64,000 bases of DNA from Xanthostigma xanthostigma (Eukaryota > Arthropoda > Insecta > Raphidioptera > Raphidiidae). The position numbers and the translations under genes are program-made. Location of the stretch: contig OY754468.1 of NCBI GenBank assembly GCA_963575645.1, forward strand, positions 14,508,001 through 14,572,000. The letters run 5' to 3'. Within the stretch, counting starts at the first letter, position 1. The number at the start of each line of letters is the position of its first letter. The notes beneath the pieces were generated by a model. The model was not told where the DNA came from. It saw only the letters and a program-made list of their open reading frames with translations, and made no database searches. This document shows positions 32,605 through 43,059 of this stretch, piece after piece.

Positions 32605-33806
32605 TAAATAAAATTATCGACCAATTTTTCAGACAATATATTAACAAACAATATAAAATTAATACATTAACGTTTCAATCCGGATTTGGACCTTCTTCAG
32701 AATTGATCTAAAAAATATAAAAATAATTAATAATTAAATATAATTCGCTTTTTTATAGATTTTTTCAAAATTAATTATGATTATCAAAATAATGAAAAAA
32801 TAATAACAAACAATTTTTTATTAAGTAGTCATGGAAATAATAATTTGTGAGTACCTAAAAAAGAAATAAAAATTATTAAAAACAAAAATTATTTCAATAT
32901 AATATTATATATATTACTTAAATTTTCTGTATCTAATTGAGCATTGAGAGAATTTTTATTTGATTTTATATGTAACATTTCCGAAATATTTCTTTTAAAA
33001 AAATTAGTTTCATTATCTAAAATTTTAATATTATTCCAATTAATTTTGTGGTCAAGTTCTAATTTGTGTTTAGTTATTACATTGTGTTTGTCAGGCATTA
33101 ATTTGTGATTATTTTGATGCTCTTTTATTCTTGTTTTAAGAGCTCTTTTAGTTTGACCAATATAATTCTTAGCACAATTTTCACAATTAATTTTATATAC
33201 AACATTATGCTTTTGAAATTTATTAATTTTATCTTTTCCCTTTTTAATAATTTTATCAAGTTTATTATTAACATAAAAAACAGTTTTTATATTTAAATTT
33301 TTAAGAAATGAACTAAATTTTATTGAAATATTTTTGAAAAAAGGAATTACTATAAAAGGACAATCAACATTATTAACATTGTTTTGTGAATTATGACTTT
33401 TTGTTAATTTATTAATTCTAATTTTGATAAATTTATTTATAAATTTGAGAGGATAAGAATTGGCAAGTAGAATTTGACGAACTAAATTAAAATTATTTAA
33501 GTGATATTTTGGTTTAGATAATAAAATAGATTTATCAATAAGATTATAAACCATAGCTATCTTTTGATTTATTGGATGATTAGAATAAAAATTTAAAACT
33601 CTACCAGAACTAGTTGGTTTATTAAACCAGTTAAATTCAACATTACCGTTATTATTAATAATTAGTGTATCTAGAAAACTAATTTGATTATTATTTTCTA
33701 TTTCATGAGTGAATTTAATTTTAGGGTGAAAATTATTAAATATACAAATCATATAGTTTATTTTATCTTTAGGAATAATGCAAAAAATATCGTCAACATA
33801 TTCATA
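32600..33806 (-). mobile_element. 5'-truncated Penelope-like element in the Ty3 pol
   Basis: Reads YEYVDDIFCIIPKDK at its start, i.e. the catalytic VDD motif and the remaining RT C-terminus, then GRVLNFYSNHPINQK, and a GIY-YIG endonuclease domain with VVYKINCENCAKNYIGQTKR (33130-33210). The frame stops at 32889 and is followed by a 3' region with a hammerhead-like motif. It begins in the same frame as gypsy pol, so the combined reading of 1230 codons is an accident of insertion. The boundary on the other side is where NILKEVHSSHLG of integrase resumes. Confidence 0.85.
32668..32706 (-). ncRNA. Hammerhead-like motif, Penelope copy 1
   Basis: On the minus strand CTGAAGA (32700-32694) and GAAAC (32676-32672) flank a potential stem II (GGTCC with GGATT, loop AAATCC). 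CUGANGA...GAAA is the conserved hammerhead core, and Penelope-like elements are known to carry such ribozymes. One unpaired A precedes stem II, so cleavage ability is uncertain. Confidence 0.45.
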
Positions 33807-36581
33807 AAATTTTTTTGGAACAATAATTCTATATCCCCACATAAGACAATTTTTTTCAATCGTAATTTCATTTTGCTTATAAAAGTATGGTTTAATTTCA
33901 TCATTTTCAATTTTTTTCGGCCAACCATTTTTGACATAATTGAATACGATTTTCAACACGCTATCATTTTGGGTTTCGCGTTCAATGTCTAAAAAGGTTA
34001 CTGGTAGTTTACCGATTTCCTGGACATAATTTAAGTAGGTAGTATCAAAATTATTTAATTCCTCATTGCTTACAGACACTGCTTTACGCGAGAAAAAATC
34101 TGCAATATTATTTTCTGATTTAGTAAACATTATATCGAAATTATATGCACTTAAAATTACTGCGTAACGCTGCAAACGATTTGCGGCCATAATGGGTATG
34201 CCGCTTTTATTTCCGAATATTGACATTAATGGGCGATTGTCTGTAACCAATGTGAATTTCCTGCCAAATAAATATTGATGGAATTTTTTGACACCAAAAA
34301 TAATTGCAGTTGCTTCTCGGTCGATTTGAGCATAGTTTTTCTCACTAGGCAAAAGGGTACGAGATGCAACTGATATTGGTCGCTCTGTGCCATTTCCATA
34401 AACATGGGATAGAACTGCTGCTAAACCTACCGGACTTGCGTCAACAGTTAATTTTACTGGGACGTTGGGGTCGTAATGAGCCAATACTGTGTTAGATGCC
34501 AATACTGATTTAATTTTATCAAACGAGATTTTATGTTCGTGTTGCCACTCAAATTTGACATCTTTTCTAAGCAGATTATACAACGGGGTTAGCACGGTGG
34601 ACATATTAGGTAAGAATTTCCTATAAAAATTTATAAGTCCCAAAAATGATTGCAACTCCTTTGTGTTGCTTGGCGGTTCTGCTTTAAGGATCGCCTCAAC
34701 TTTTTTCTGGTCTGTATGCAATCCCGACTTATCTATAATATGCCCCAAGTATTCAATTTTTTGTTGGAAAAAATTACATTTATTTTTACTAACGGTGAAT
34801 CCGTTCTTCTTTAAAATATCTAAAACTACGCACAGACGTGTAATATGTTCGCGTCTATTTGATGCTGTGATTAAGATATCGTCCATAAAGCATATTACCC
34901 CCTTAATTCCGACAAACAAGGAATCGATAATTTTTTGAAAAATTGCCGGAGCAGAGGCTAATCCATAAACTAATCTGGTGTACCTAAACAACCCTTTCGT
35001 CGTAGAAATAGTAGTTAAATCCTTTGATTTTTCATCAAGCTTAATTTGTTGGTACGCCATGGACAAGTCAATTTTTGAAAATTCTGTTCCTCCACTTAAA
35101 AGCATGAACAGATCTTCAATTCTAGGGAGTGGGTATTTTTCTACTAAAAGGCATGGGTTTAATGTAACCTTGAAGTCCCCGCAAAGTCTGACTGTACCAT
35201 CTTTTTTTAATACGGGGACTATAGGAGTTCCCCATTGTGAGTAATCGACTGGTTCTAAAACTTTCAAATTGACCAATTTATCAATTTCTTTACCTACTTT
35301 TTCTTTTAAAGCGAACGGTAAGGGACGGGGTTTAAAAAATTTAGGAATTGAATTTTCCTTCAATTTCAAACTGACTGTATTTCTATTAAATTCACCTAAA
35401 CTATTATTGAATACCTCTCGATATTTCTCTATTATAGGTTGAATTTCTGAACTGTCGATATATTTGCAAATATTTAACTGAACATTAAATTTTCTCATCC
35501 AATTCCTGCCCAAAATGGATGACCCTGCGTTCTGTATAATATAAAAATCTAGCGATTGAGATTTATTATTAAAATCTACATTTAATTGCGCTACTCCAAG
35601 TGGTTTAATTTTAGAGCCATCAAAATTAACTAGGGACGCGTTAGTATTAAGCATTGTACTATTACTGAAAAATTTATACCAAACTTCGGCAGATAAAGCA
35701 GAAATCCCAGCGCCACTGTCGACTTCCATGCTTACTGGTATGCCATTAAGATGAACTTCGACGATAATTGGCCCTCCATGATCTGATTTTATATTGTGCA
35801 GGCTTAACTCTTCATTGTCGGCTTCTTCAACTTCTTCTAACTGTCTCACCGATCGATAGTTACCGGTGCTGTCGTCCATCGAACACATCTTCTTTAGATG
35901 TCCCTTCTGCAGACATTTTTTACATTTGTAGTTGCGAAACCGGCAATCCTTGGCACTATGATTGCTGTAGCCACATACTTTGCATTTTTGATTATTGCCT
36001 TGTTGACGGTTACTTGTTATCCTGTGAACAGGCTCTTGCTTAACATGAATTAACTCCTGTTCCATTTGCTTGTTAATACAATCCATCGAGCAAGCAATTT
36101 CCACGGCTTTGTCAAATGTTAACGTCTTAACGTCTTCTAGAAACAGTTTGTTTCTGACTGGACCGCCTACAAAACCTGTTACAAATTTGTCTCTGAGAGC
36201 TGTGTCGAGATGATCTTGAAACTCGCAGTATATCGCCAAATTACGAATTCTAGCTGCCCATTCCCGGATAGATTCGGATTCTTCCTTCGCTGCAGTGTAA
36301 AAATGCCACCTTTCTGCGAATCCAGAACGTACTGGTTTAAATTGTCGATCCAATTTTACTATTAAATCCTTATATTGCGTAGCATCCGGTTCTTCAGGAA
36401 AACATAAATCTACCAACAATTTGTAGAATTTTTCTTGAAGTGAGTTGAGCAAGATAGCTCTTTTAATCTCTGTCACCACAATTTTATTTGAAACGAAGAA
36501 TTGCTCGAGTTTTTTCTTATGAATGGACCAGTCATTTTCATTATGATCAAATTTATCTACTGAACCAATTATTGCAGCCAT
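33807..36581 (-). CDS. gag-pol: Ty3 gag-protease-RT-RNase H polyprotein (interrupted at 3' end)
   Basis: 925 open codons from the Met at 36581 to the insertion point. Residues 1-190 are a capsid-like gag (FVGGPVRNKLFLED). Two CCHC knuckles lie at 200-213 (CKVCGYSNHSAKDC) and about 219-232 (CKKCLQKGHLKKMC). A retropepsin DSGAG lies at 287-291. RT motifs follow: WGTPIVPVLKKDGTVRLCGD, FSKIDLSMAYQQI, YGLASAPAIFQ, and the catalytic FMDDILI (about 564-570, with F instead of the usual Y/V before MDD). RNase H starts at TVDASPVGLAAVLSH (about 712). There are no stops or frameshifts, so the insertion is likely recent relative to the decay of other elements here. The start is preceded by a candidate primer site. 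Confidence 0.85.
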
Positions 36582-36625
36582 TATTTTTATTAGTTTGCGT
36601 GAATCGATCTCGTCGCCAGTGTAAT

Positions 36626-36825
36626 ATTTTAATAAATATTATAAGTTTTAATAAAGTTATTTATTAACATAAAAATAATAATTTTATATTGATCATATAA
36701 ATGCTGGAAACACAATGAATTTATTCTTTACAAAAATGAATAATTTTACAATCTAAAGTAATTATGTAACTACCGAATCTATAGTAATTATTATGTAAAG
36801 TTAGGACTGTACAAAATACATTACA
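36626..36825. other. AT-rich, no feature
   Basis: By position this could include part of the Ty3 5' LTR, but I find nothing repeated from the 3' side. No gene. Confidence 0.4.
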
Positions 36826-37010
36826 AAACTAATAAACCAAGAGAAAGATTTTTAATTACTGTATTATTACAATGGATATAATAATAATAATCATTACGAT
36901 TAGATTCCAAATACAGCATATTTTCACTGAATTAGTGAAAGCATAATAATATTAAACGATTATCGTCATAATATTTTTTTAGAAAGCTTATATATAAGAA
37001 AAATTTAAAT

Positions 37011-37079
37011 GTCACTGTCGGGACTTGAACCCGAAACAACCAATTTAGCGTTGGCTGAGTTACATTACTCTACAGTGCC
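37011..37079 (-). other. tRNA-like sequence, copy 2a
   Basis: Minus-strand cloverleaf: acceptor GGCACTG/CAGTGAC (one mismatch), D stem GAGT/ACTC, anticodon stem GCCAA/TTGGT with loop CGCTAAA, T stem TCGGG/CCCGA with a 7-base loop TTCAAGT. B-box GGTTCAAGTCC fits the consensus. Position 33 is G instead of T, and the A-box is poor. If read as a tRNA the anticodon would be CTA, complementary to the UAG stop codon. I treat it as tRNA-derived rather than functional. Confidence 0.6.
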
Positions 37080-37397
37080 CACGACAGTTAGTTTTTGATT
37101 TCTCTTATATATAGCACAATGCACTACAGAATCCACTACCTGCGAGAGCTATTTTAATAACAACACTACAAGAATGTTGACTTTCTCAATTTAGCCGGAC
37201 TTGCTTAAGTTTAAACTAATAAACCAAGAGAAAGATTTTTAATTACTGTATTATTACAATGGATATAATAATAATAATCATTACGATTAGATTCCAAATA
37301 CAGCATATTTTCACTGAATTAGTGAAAGCATAATAATATTAAACGATTATCGTCATAATATTTTTTTAGAAGGCTTATATATAAGAAAAATTTAAAT

Positions 37398-37466
37398 GTC
37401 ACTGTCGGGACTTGAACCCGAAACAACCAATTTCGCGTTGGCTGAGTTACATTACTCTACAGTGCC
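37398..37466 (-). other. tRNA-like sequence, copy 2b
   Basis: As copy 2a but with one base different in the anticodon loop (TTTCGCG instead of TTTAGCG on the plus strand), giving loop CGCGAAA. All stems are kept. Confidence 0.6.
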
Positions 37467-37690
37467 CACGACAGTTAGTTTTTGATTTCTCTTATATATT
37501 TACAGAATCCACTACCTGGGAGAGTTATTTTAATAACAACAATACAAGCAAAATATGCTGTATTTGGAATCTAATCGTAATGATTATTATTATTATATCC
37601 ATTGTAATAATACAGTAATTAAAAATCTTTCTCTTGGTTTATTAGTTTAAACTTAAGCAAGTCCGGCTAAATTGAGAAAGTCAACATTCT

Positions 37691-38185
37691 TGTAGTGTTG
37701 TTATTATATATAACCGATATGTTGGCGCCGTTGGACATGAACACACGAACGTCGGACAGGAGTCTCGTGCCAAGAGGCCTTCTGCATCTTCCAGCGCTGG
37801 CACCGCAGAGGCGCAGGCAAGGACCGCCGACTTCGAGGGCGTTTGTTGCACCGTCGTCGATGCGCCAGAGCTCCAAGAAGAAGAAGACGAAGCTACAACG
37901 CGGAACACAACCTACATTTTGTGGGCTACGATTTTAGTTAGATATAGGATTAGTTGTAAGGTATTTTTATGTAGATGTAAGTTTTTTAAAGACAATAATT
38001 ATTTTTTTTTTGGAAATTAGAAAATTTTTTTTTTAGTAACCCTATTTTTCCTTTCTATTTGTTGTTATTTTCCTAGTTTTTTGTTAAAATTATATAATAC
38101 TGTAACATACGATAAAATTAAACAAAAAAATTTTTTGTCACTCTAAATTTTAAGTTGTAAGAAAACTTTTGACAGGTAAAATACA
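37691..38185. other. Short GC-rich block, then AT-rich sequence
   Basis: 37720-37910 is markedly GC-rich against its surroundings and ends in a Lys-rich open reading (RQSSKKKKTKL). Open frames exist on both strands, but none has a recognisable domain, so I do not call a gene. The rest (37940-38185) is poly-T-rich with nothing recognised. Confidence 0.4.
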
Positions 38186-39132
38186 CTTACAAGATATTTC
38201 GAAAGTCCCGGAACGGCTGAATATCTCAGAGAGTTTAAGTTTTTTTTGAAAAATGTTTCGAATAAAAGTTGCTCAACTCGTTGTAATTTTTAATAGCAAC
38301 CGCAATTTTTTTAATTGGGTCGAGTCATCTTTTTTCCCAAACTTTGTTTTGTTCACGCTACAGATCACGGAGTACGCGGGGTAAATTTTTACGAGTTATC
38401 TTCACCCCCTCAAATAAAATTTGTTCATTTTGTAACAGGTCAAGAAATGGTACTTTTTACTTGACCTTGATAACAACCCTAAAGATTAGTTCGTCGTTTT
38501 TAAAGTGGAATTTTCAAAATGAACAAATTTTATTTGAGGGGATGAGGATAATTCGGAAAATTTTACCCCGCGTGTCATATGCACTGTACTATCTCATCAA
38601 ACTCACGAATATTCTATTACAGCTTACTAAGCGATAACAAACACATAACAGCCGTAACTATCTTTTTTGTACCTCCTTATGTAAAAAACCAATGTATAAC
38701 GCAACTGCAAAAGCAGACGTTACTTAACTTCGGGCTTTCAGAGCAAATGGGCATGAATTAAGTCATATATTAAATTGTAACTTGTAATTTTTAATAAAGA
38801 AAATAAACTTATTGTGAAAGTTAAAATACACTTTTAGTTTTTACTAATAAAATTACAAACATCTATAACTCGCGTACTCGGTGATTTGTAGCTTGAACAA
38901 AAAAAAGTTTGGAACAAAAGATGTCTTTTTTGTCCGAAGAGCTCGACCCAATAAAAAAATTTCGGTTGCCATTTTAAATTTTGGAGTTACCCCCTGTTCT
39001 CCCTCTTTGAGAGGAATTTTTGTGACCAAAAAATACATTACGAGTTGAGCAACTTCAATCGCAACGTTTTTAAAAAAAATTTAATCTCTCTGAGATATTC
39101 AGCCGTTCCGGGACTTTTGAAACACTCGGTAT
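38186..39132. mobile_element. MITE with long inverted repeats
   Basis: The left end AAGTCCCGGAACGGCTGAAT (38204) is mirrored by ATTCAGCCGTTCCGGGACTT (39097-39116). Similarity continues inward for about 200 bp on both sides (GTTGCTCAACTCGT / ACGAGTTGAGCAAC). A second hairpin lies inside: CCCCTCAAATAAAATTTGTT (38406) against AACAAATTTTATTTGAGGGG (38522). No gene. Confidence 0.8.
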
Positions 39133-39133
39133 A

Positions 39134-39648
39134 ATGTATATGTTACGGTCAATGTCCGGAATCCGGGCAATGTCGACAATGCCCCGGCAATGTCTACAAT
39201 ACCCGGGCAATGTCGAAATTGACCGGTCAATGTCGACTTAGCACGAGCCACATCGGGCAATGTCCGAAATCGGACAAGATTCAAAAAATAGATTTTTTAT
39301 AAACATGAAACGCTGACATAAATGTGACTTCTGAAATTTAATGCATTGAGATATATTGCTTATTGGTCATATCATATAAATGATAAATAAATTATACGTG
39401 TTATAATAGAAAGCTGAAAAATATATTCTTCAATAGTTGATAGTAGTGATAAAAATTCCATAAAGCGTTAATTATAACTTATCATGATAAAGATACAATC
39501 AAATGTCAGCGTTTTTATGTTTATAAAAAATCTATTTTTTGAACCTTGTCCAATTTCGGACATAGTCCGATGTGGCTCGGGCATTGTCGACATTGACCGG
39601 GCAATGTCGACATTTCCCGGATTCCGGACATTGACAGTAACATATATA
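39134..39648. mobile_element. MITE with ends made of CAATGTCGACA sub-repeats
   Basis: The ends read TGTTAC(G/T)GTCAATGTCC on both sides (39139 and, inverted, 39644), followed by CGGAATCCGGG and several copies of GGGCAATGTCGACA. The inverted arms are about 170 bp. The interior (39310-39475) is AT-rich. Like elements A and B, the termini consist of short tandem motifs. Confidence 0.8.
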
Positions 39649-40796
39649 TACACATTTTATTAATAAAAAAATGAAATATTACAACAGAAATAGTAGATTG
39701 GGTATCGGATATGACCTGCTTTTTTCATTTTTCCACGATAGTTACAAATTGTTTTCATAAATTATACGTAGGTAATTATTCTCTTCCACTCCCTTGTAAA
39801 GAAAAAAAATGTTTAAAAAACAACTAAAAATATAAAAATAACTTCCGCTTATAATAATAAGCATTTTTCCTCGTTTTTGTAGCATTATACAGTACCTTCG
39901 GCTTTGTTCGAAGGTGAGAAAAAACCGAAGTTTGACTGCGGTCACAAAATTGGCCTTCAATCAGATTCTAGAATTAAAAATTAATAATTAATAGGACGAC
40001 ATGTAAAACTACACGAAAATAAGTAATCTGAGAGTGATTTAGTTTGAACACTCCAAGCATACGGACACCTCTGGAACCTGTCATTATTCTTTATAGCGAT
40101 ACATGTGTCTATATAGCGACTTGCACAAACCATGTGCGCTGCCGTATAACCATTCGATACGGAAATAGAATGAAACATTGTATGCTCGATATGCGTTACG
40201 CACACACCAACGATATGTCCATCTCTCACATACATACCAAACGTTTTATTTATGGATTAATTAGAAACAAGTTTTTGAAGTGAAACTTCTTTATTGACCT
40301 GATAACGTCTTATAAATTGATGAAACACCGGCTGCACGCACGAAAAAGTATCACGTTCCGCCTGAGCCTGAGCGTGCAAGCGAGAGCGCGGTATAAGTGA
40401 TAGAGAGGCACGATCGGCCCAAGCGTCGGCTTGTACGCATTTCAATGTTTCTTTATGACGTTATCACGTAAAACTATCGCCCGTAAACCGACTTTACACA
40501 CAACCAATTTTTTTCTTGCAACACGTAATTAATAATTTTCATAGTAATATGAGGTGACCATTCATCCCGGATTACACCCCGAGTCCCTGAATTTTATATT
40601 TTTGAAACACTAAACATTTTTTAGGGTGTTAGGCTTATTCAGGGTGTAATTAAGATATATTCAGTGAAAAACTTAATTTAACATTTACAGAATTTTGGAA
40701 AATCCTATATACATTTAATTAGAAAAGCTCAACATTTTCGGAATCCCATAAGCTTGGTTTTTTGCTTACGAATCTGAAAATTTTGCTACTCGAATA
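39649..40796. other. No gene recognised
   Basis: AT-rich up to 40000. 40030-40245 contains open frames on both strands without a domain. 40270-40490 is GC-richer and its ends (CTTCTTTATTGACCTGATAACG and CTTTATGACGTTATCACG) are loosely alike, perhaps an old MITE. I found no RNA or protein feature. Confidence 0.4.
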
Positions 40797-41213
40797 ATAA
40801 TAATAATGCGTTTAACGTCCGTTTCTTGACTTTATGTCATAACAGACGCCATTCGCACTATTACTATTTTCCATCTATCACCCGTTATTTTCTACTTTTT
40901 TAAACTTCAACGTAATTAATAGCAATGGGCGAATGAAGGAATGTTTAGATAATTAAGAATAAGGTAAGCAAATTTTAAGCATAGGAGTTTGACAGGTAAT
41001 TGGCCATGGCCTTGAATAAGAAACCATCTCAATATTTATCTGGAATTATTGAGGAAAACCTCAACAAGATGGCCGGTACAGGAATTACCGTTTCTCGGCG
41101 AGAGGCAGTAGGAAAAAGTCCTAGTCAAATCTGCCCCCGCGCCGGGATTCGAACCCGGTACCTCCCGAACGCGAGTCTAGTGCTCTCGCCGCTACGCCAC
41201 CCCGCTCGGTCTC
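40797..41213 (-). mobile_element. tRNA-derived SINE
   Basis: On the minus strand the 5' head (41213-41130) has a perfect Pol III A-box (TGGCGTAGCGG) and B-box (GGTTCGAATCC). A body of about 300 bp follows, and a 3' tail of ATT repeats (plus-strand AATAATAATAATG at 40797). Acceptor and anticodon stems do not pair, so the head is tRNA-derived but not a tRNA gene. The same tail type is on the LINE at 25076, which could supply the mobilising machinery. Confidence 0.85.
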
Positions 41214-41700
41214 GAATACCCGAAAACAAAACTATGAATGTTTTGAATTTAAATATTTTGTATCAATTTAATGTCATGAAATTATACCTAAATGCTTTTC
41301 TACAACGTTTGTTTTATGTGTTTGCATGCTATTTGGTTTAAAGCGAATAGAAGTATAATTTGGTGAAAGAAACATGTTTATGTGGTAGAATGAATATCAC
41401 TGTTCAAATATTACTGTCACAACTGATTTGAAATAGTTTGTGCAAACTTATAAATAGGAAATTTAATTTTTAAAAATATAATGTGTGCCAAATGTTACTA
41501 AATTGCAATTCGTGTTTAAGATGCAAAATTTTTTAACGAGAAACTGAGGATCTTTATAGAAATGTGTAACCTATTTTAATGTTTCATTAAATCAAAACAA
41601 ATCAACAGATTACTAGACCAACATTTTTGACTGAAATTGTTGGTTTGGGAGTTTATGTTATGCAGTAAATATTTATAATATAAAAATGTAATTGAAAATA
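41214..41700. repeat. Segmental-duplication flank of RRLF locus 2
   Basis: This non-coding stretch (AACTATGAATGTTTT, later CATTTTTGACTGAAATTGTTGG) recurs at 55564-56090 and, inverted, at 63640-64000; parts occur at 49070-49187 and 50403-50486. It marks the duplicated block that carries the RRLF/PRLV pair. No gene. Confidence 0.75.
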
Positions 41701-41813
41701 CACACAAATTATTATAAGACATTTTTATTCGTCGACAACTATGTACAAAAAAAATTATATACAAGTCAAATTCTATCTACAAACAACAATACAAAATATT
41801 TTCTAATCTAAAA

Positions 41814-42032
41814 CTAATTAATACTAAGTGCCTTAAATAATTTTATAAAATGTCCATATTCTGAGAGCGACGAAATCCGAAGTCTCTTTTCGGCTTGAAG
41901 ATTTTCGCGATCAGATTCCTCGTCGTTCCGTTTTCTCTTCTTTGGATTCTCCGCTGAAAATAGCCGTCGACACACTCTCCCTGGCAGCTGTGCTCTGCGT
42001 AGATCCGTTCCTCGGGTTGACCTCCTTTTCAT
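41814..42032 (-). CDS. RRLF small nuclear-type protein, copy 2
   Basis: 72 residues from the second Met of the family (MKRRSTRGTD). The usual first ATG is still present but is followed at once by TAA (GAA to TAA change), so translation must start 12 bases later. CRRLFS and PKKRKR are retained; the end reads FIKLFKALSIN. An AATAAA for this gene lies near 41720 (minus). It faces PRLV copy 2 across a bidirectional promoter. Confidence 0.6.
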   Translation of the reverse strand: MKRRSTRGTDLRRAQLPGRVCRRLFSAENPKKRKRNDEESDRENLQAEKRLRISSLSEYGHFIKLFKALSIN

Positions 42033-42332
42033 TGGCGATTACATTTTCTGCTCTTTGCTTGTTGATTCAGCGTATAATGATTATCACAAGTCAGTTCGCG
42101 ACAATTTATAGCCTGATGAGTTCAGTCAACCGTAACCGAATTTATGACCTGCGAAAACCCTTTTGTTTACAGGTCAACAATTATCCTACGGTTGATTGCA
42201 CACCTCAGAGTATATATTAGGTCCAAAATGACTTGAGGAAATCATTATAAGCCCAGCCAGCTAGCGAAGAAGAACAGAATATCTACGCACAATCACAGGA
42301 CATTTAGTCGATTTCAAGTAGGATATCTGAAG
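42033..42332. promoter_or_regulatory. Symmetric bidirectional promoter, locus 2
   Basis: For PRLV: ACGGTTGATTGCA (42188-42200), TATATATT (42211-42218), ATCATTATA (42241-42249, 30 bp after the TATA). For RRLF on the minus strand: ACGGTTGACTG (42133-42123), TATAAAT (42110-42104), ATCATTATA (42081-42073, 29 bp on). TGACCT (42145) and AGGTCA (42171) lie between, facing outward. The same boxes in the same order on both sides predict coordinated expression. Confidence 0.7.
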
Positions 42333-42731
42333 ATGCCACGTCTAGTCCGCAGTTCGAAGAAGATGTCGCCATCAAAGAAGAGGTCGTTGTCAATCGACGA
42401 AACGGGAGGACTTCCAGTGAAAAAGGCGAGAATGTCAGCAGAAATCGCCGAAGTCGTAGATAGCTACTTTGTACCAGACGTACAAGAAGATCCCAAAGAC
42501 AGCGAATTGATGGTGGAGTCAATAATGGCATCGCTGAAGAAAACTGAGCGACGCATTGCCAAACCGGTGTTCAGGCTACCGAAGAAACCAGCTTTCAAGG
42601 AAGAGGAGACATCTTTGCCCGGGTTGGTTGAAGCAAAAGAAGGGAAATCGGAAGATGCAATGGAGACATTTTGGAAGAACGAAGACTTGCCTCGTCTGCT
42701 TCGAAAATTTAGACGTTTAAATTTAAGATAG
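42333..42731 (+). CDS. PRLV small nuclear-type protein, copy 2
   Basis: 132 residues, family not recognised. N-terminus MPRLVRSSKKMSPSKKRSLS has a minimal CDK-type site (SPSKK) inside a basic stretch; PVKKARM at about 29-35 is a second NLS-like patch. The middle is acidic (EDPKDSELMVESIM). The C-terminus DLPRLLRKFRRLNLR has R-R-L-N-L, which fits the RxLxL form of the cyclin-docking motif seen in E2F1-type proteins. No membrane segment or signal peptide. AATAAA lies near 42798. It lacks a five-residue block present in copies 3 and 4. Confidence 0.6.
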   Translation: MPRLVRSSKKMSPSKKRSLSIDETGGLPVKKARMSAEIAEVVDSYFVPDVQEDPKDSELMVESIMASLKKTERRIAKPVFRLPKKPAFKEEETSLPGLVEAKEGKSEDAMETFWKNEDLPRLLRKFRRLNLR

Positions 42732-43059
42732 TTTTGTAAGATTTTGTATATATTTGAAAGATTTTAGTATTTTTTTATATTTGTATCTTATTAATTATTA
42801 ATAAATCATTTGACTATACATTCATGTATTTTGTTTGTTAACTGCCATTTTCCTGATTTATATAAACGTGCATTTTATTTATAGTTTGTATTTATAACTT
42901 TTTTTTTAATAAAAGATTTTGCATGATCTATTAAAATGAATAAAATAATATTTTTCATTATATTTATTGCTACATAAGCATGGCGTGCCATCTTATTGTC
43001 CTGAAGAGGAAAACTTGGAAGCTATTTTTTAATCGGGGTTATCATTTAGAACTCTACGT

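Larger units (their letters stand above)
31141..36620 (-). mobile_element. Ty3/gypsy retrotransposon (single gag-pol frame) split by a Penelope-like insert
   Basis: Minus-strand element: gag with two CCHC knuckles, protease, RT and RNase H (33807-36581), an inserted Penelope-like fragment (about 32600-33806), then integrase (31435-32600). The gag-pol single frame with double zinc knuckles resembles the Mag-like branch of Ty3. A GC-rich 3' region (31141-31440) ending GAGGTTACA on the minus strand probably is the 3' LTR. On the 5' side TGGCGACGAGATCG follows ATTACAC at 36610-36625, a candidate primer site, but I could not align the two LTRs. Confidence 0.8.
36826..37690. mobile_element. Direct/inverted repeat element with tRNA-like cores (type 2)
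   Basis: A unit of about 390 bp starting AAACTAATAAACCAAGAGAA appears at about 36828 and 37217 in the same direction, then an inverted partial copy (about 37551-37645, ending TTCTCTTGGTTTATTAGTTT). A second inverted pair joins GACTTTCTCAATTTAGCCGG (37180) with CCGGCTAAATTGAGAAAGTC (37663). This is the same plan as the 20 kb element, two direct copies and an inverted part around tRNA-like modules, but with unrelated sequence outside the tRNA-like core. Confidence 0.7.

Noticed and set aside
32889-36581. A natural Ty3-Penelope fusion protein
   Set aside because: Integrase of the same Ty3 element resumes on the other side of the insert, so it is a nested insertion that stays in frame by chance.
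37695-37937. Small Lys/Arg-rich gene in the GC-rich patch
   Set aside because: Comparable open frames exist on both strands, with no domain, no paralogue in the window and no promoter evidence.
41130-41213. A genuine tRNA gene
   Set aside because: A- and B-boxes are perfect, but acceptor and anticodon stems do not pair and a SINE body with an ATT tail follows.
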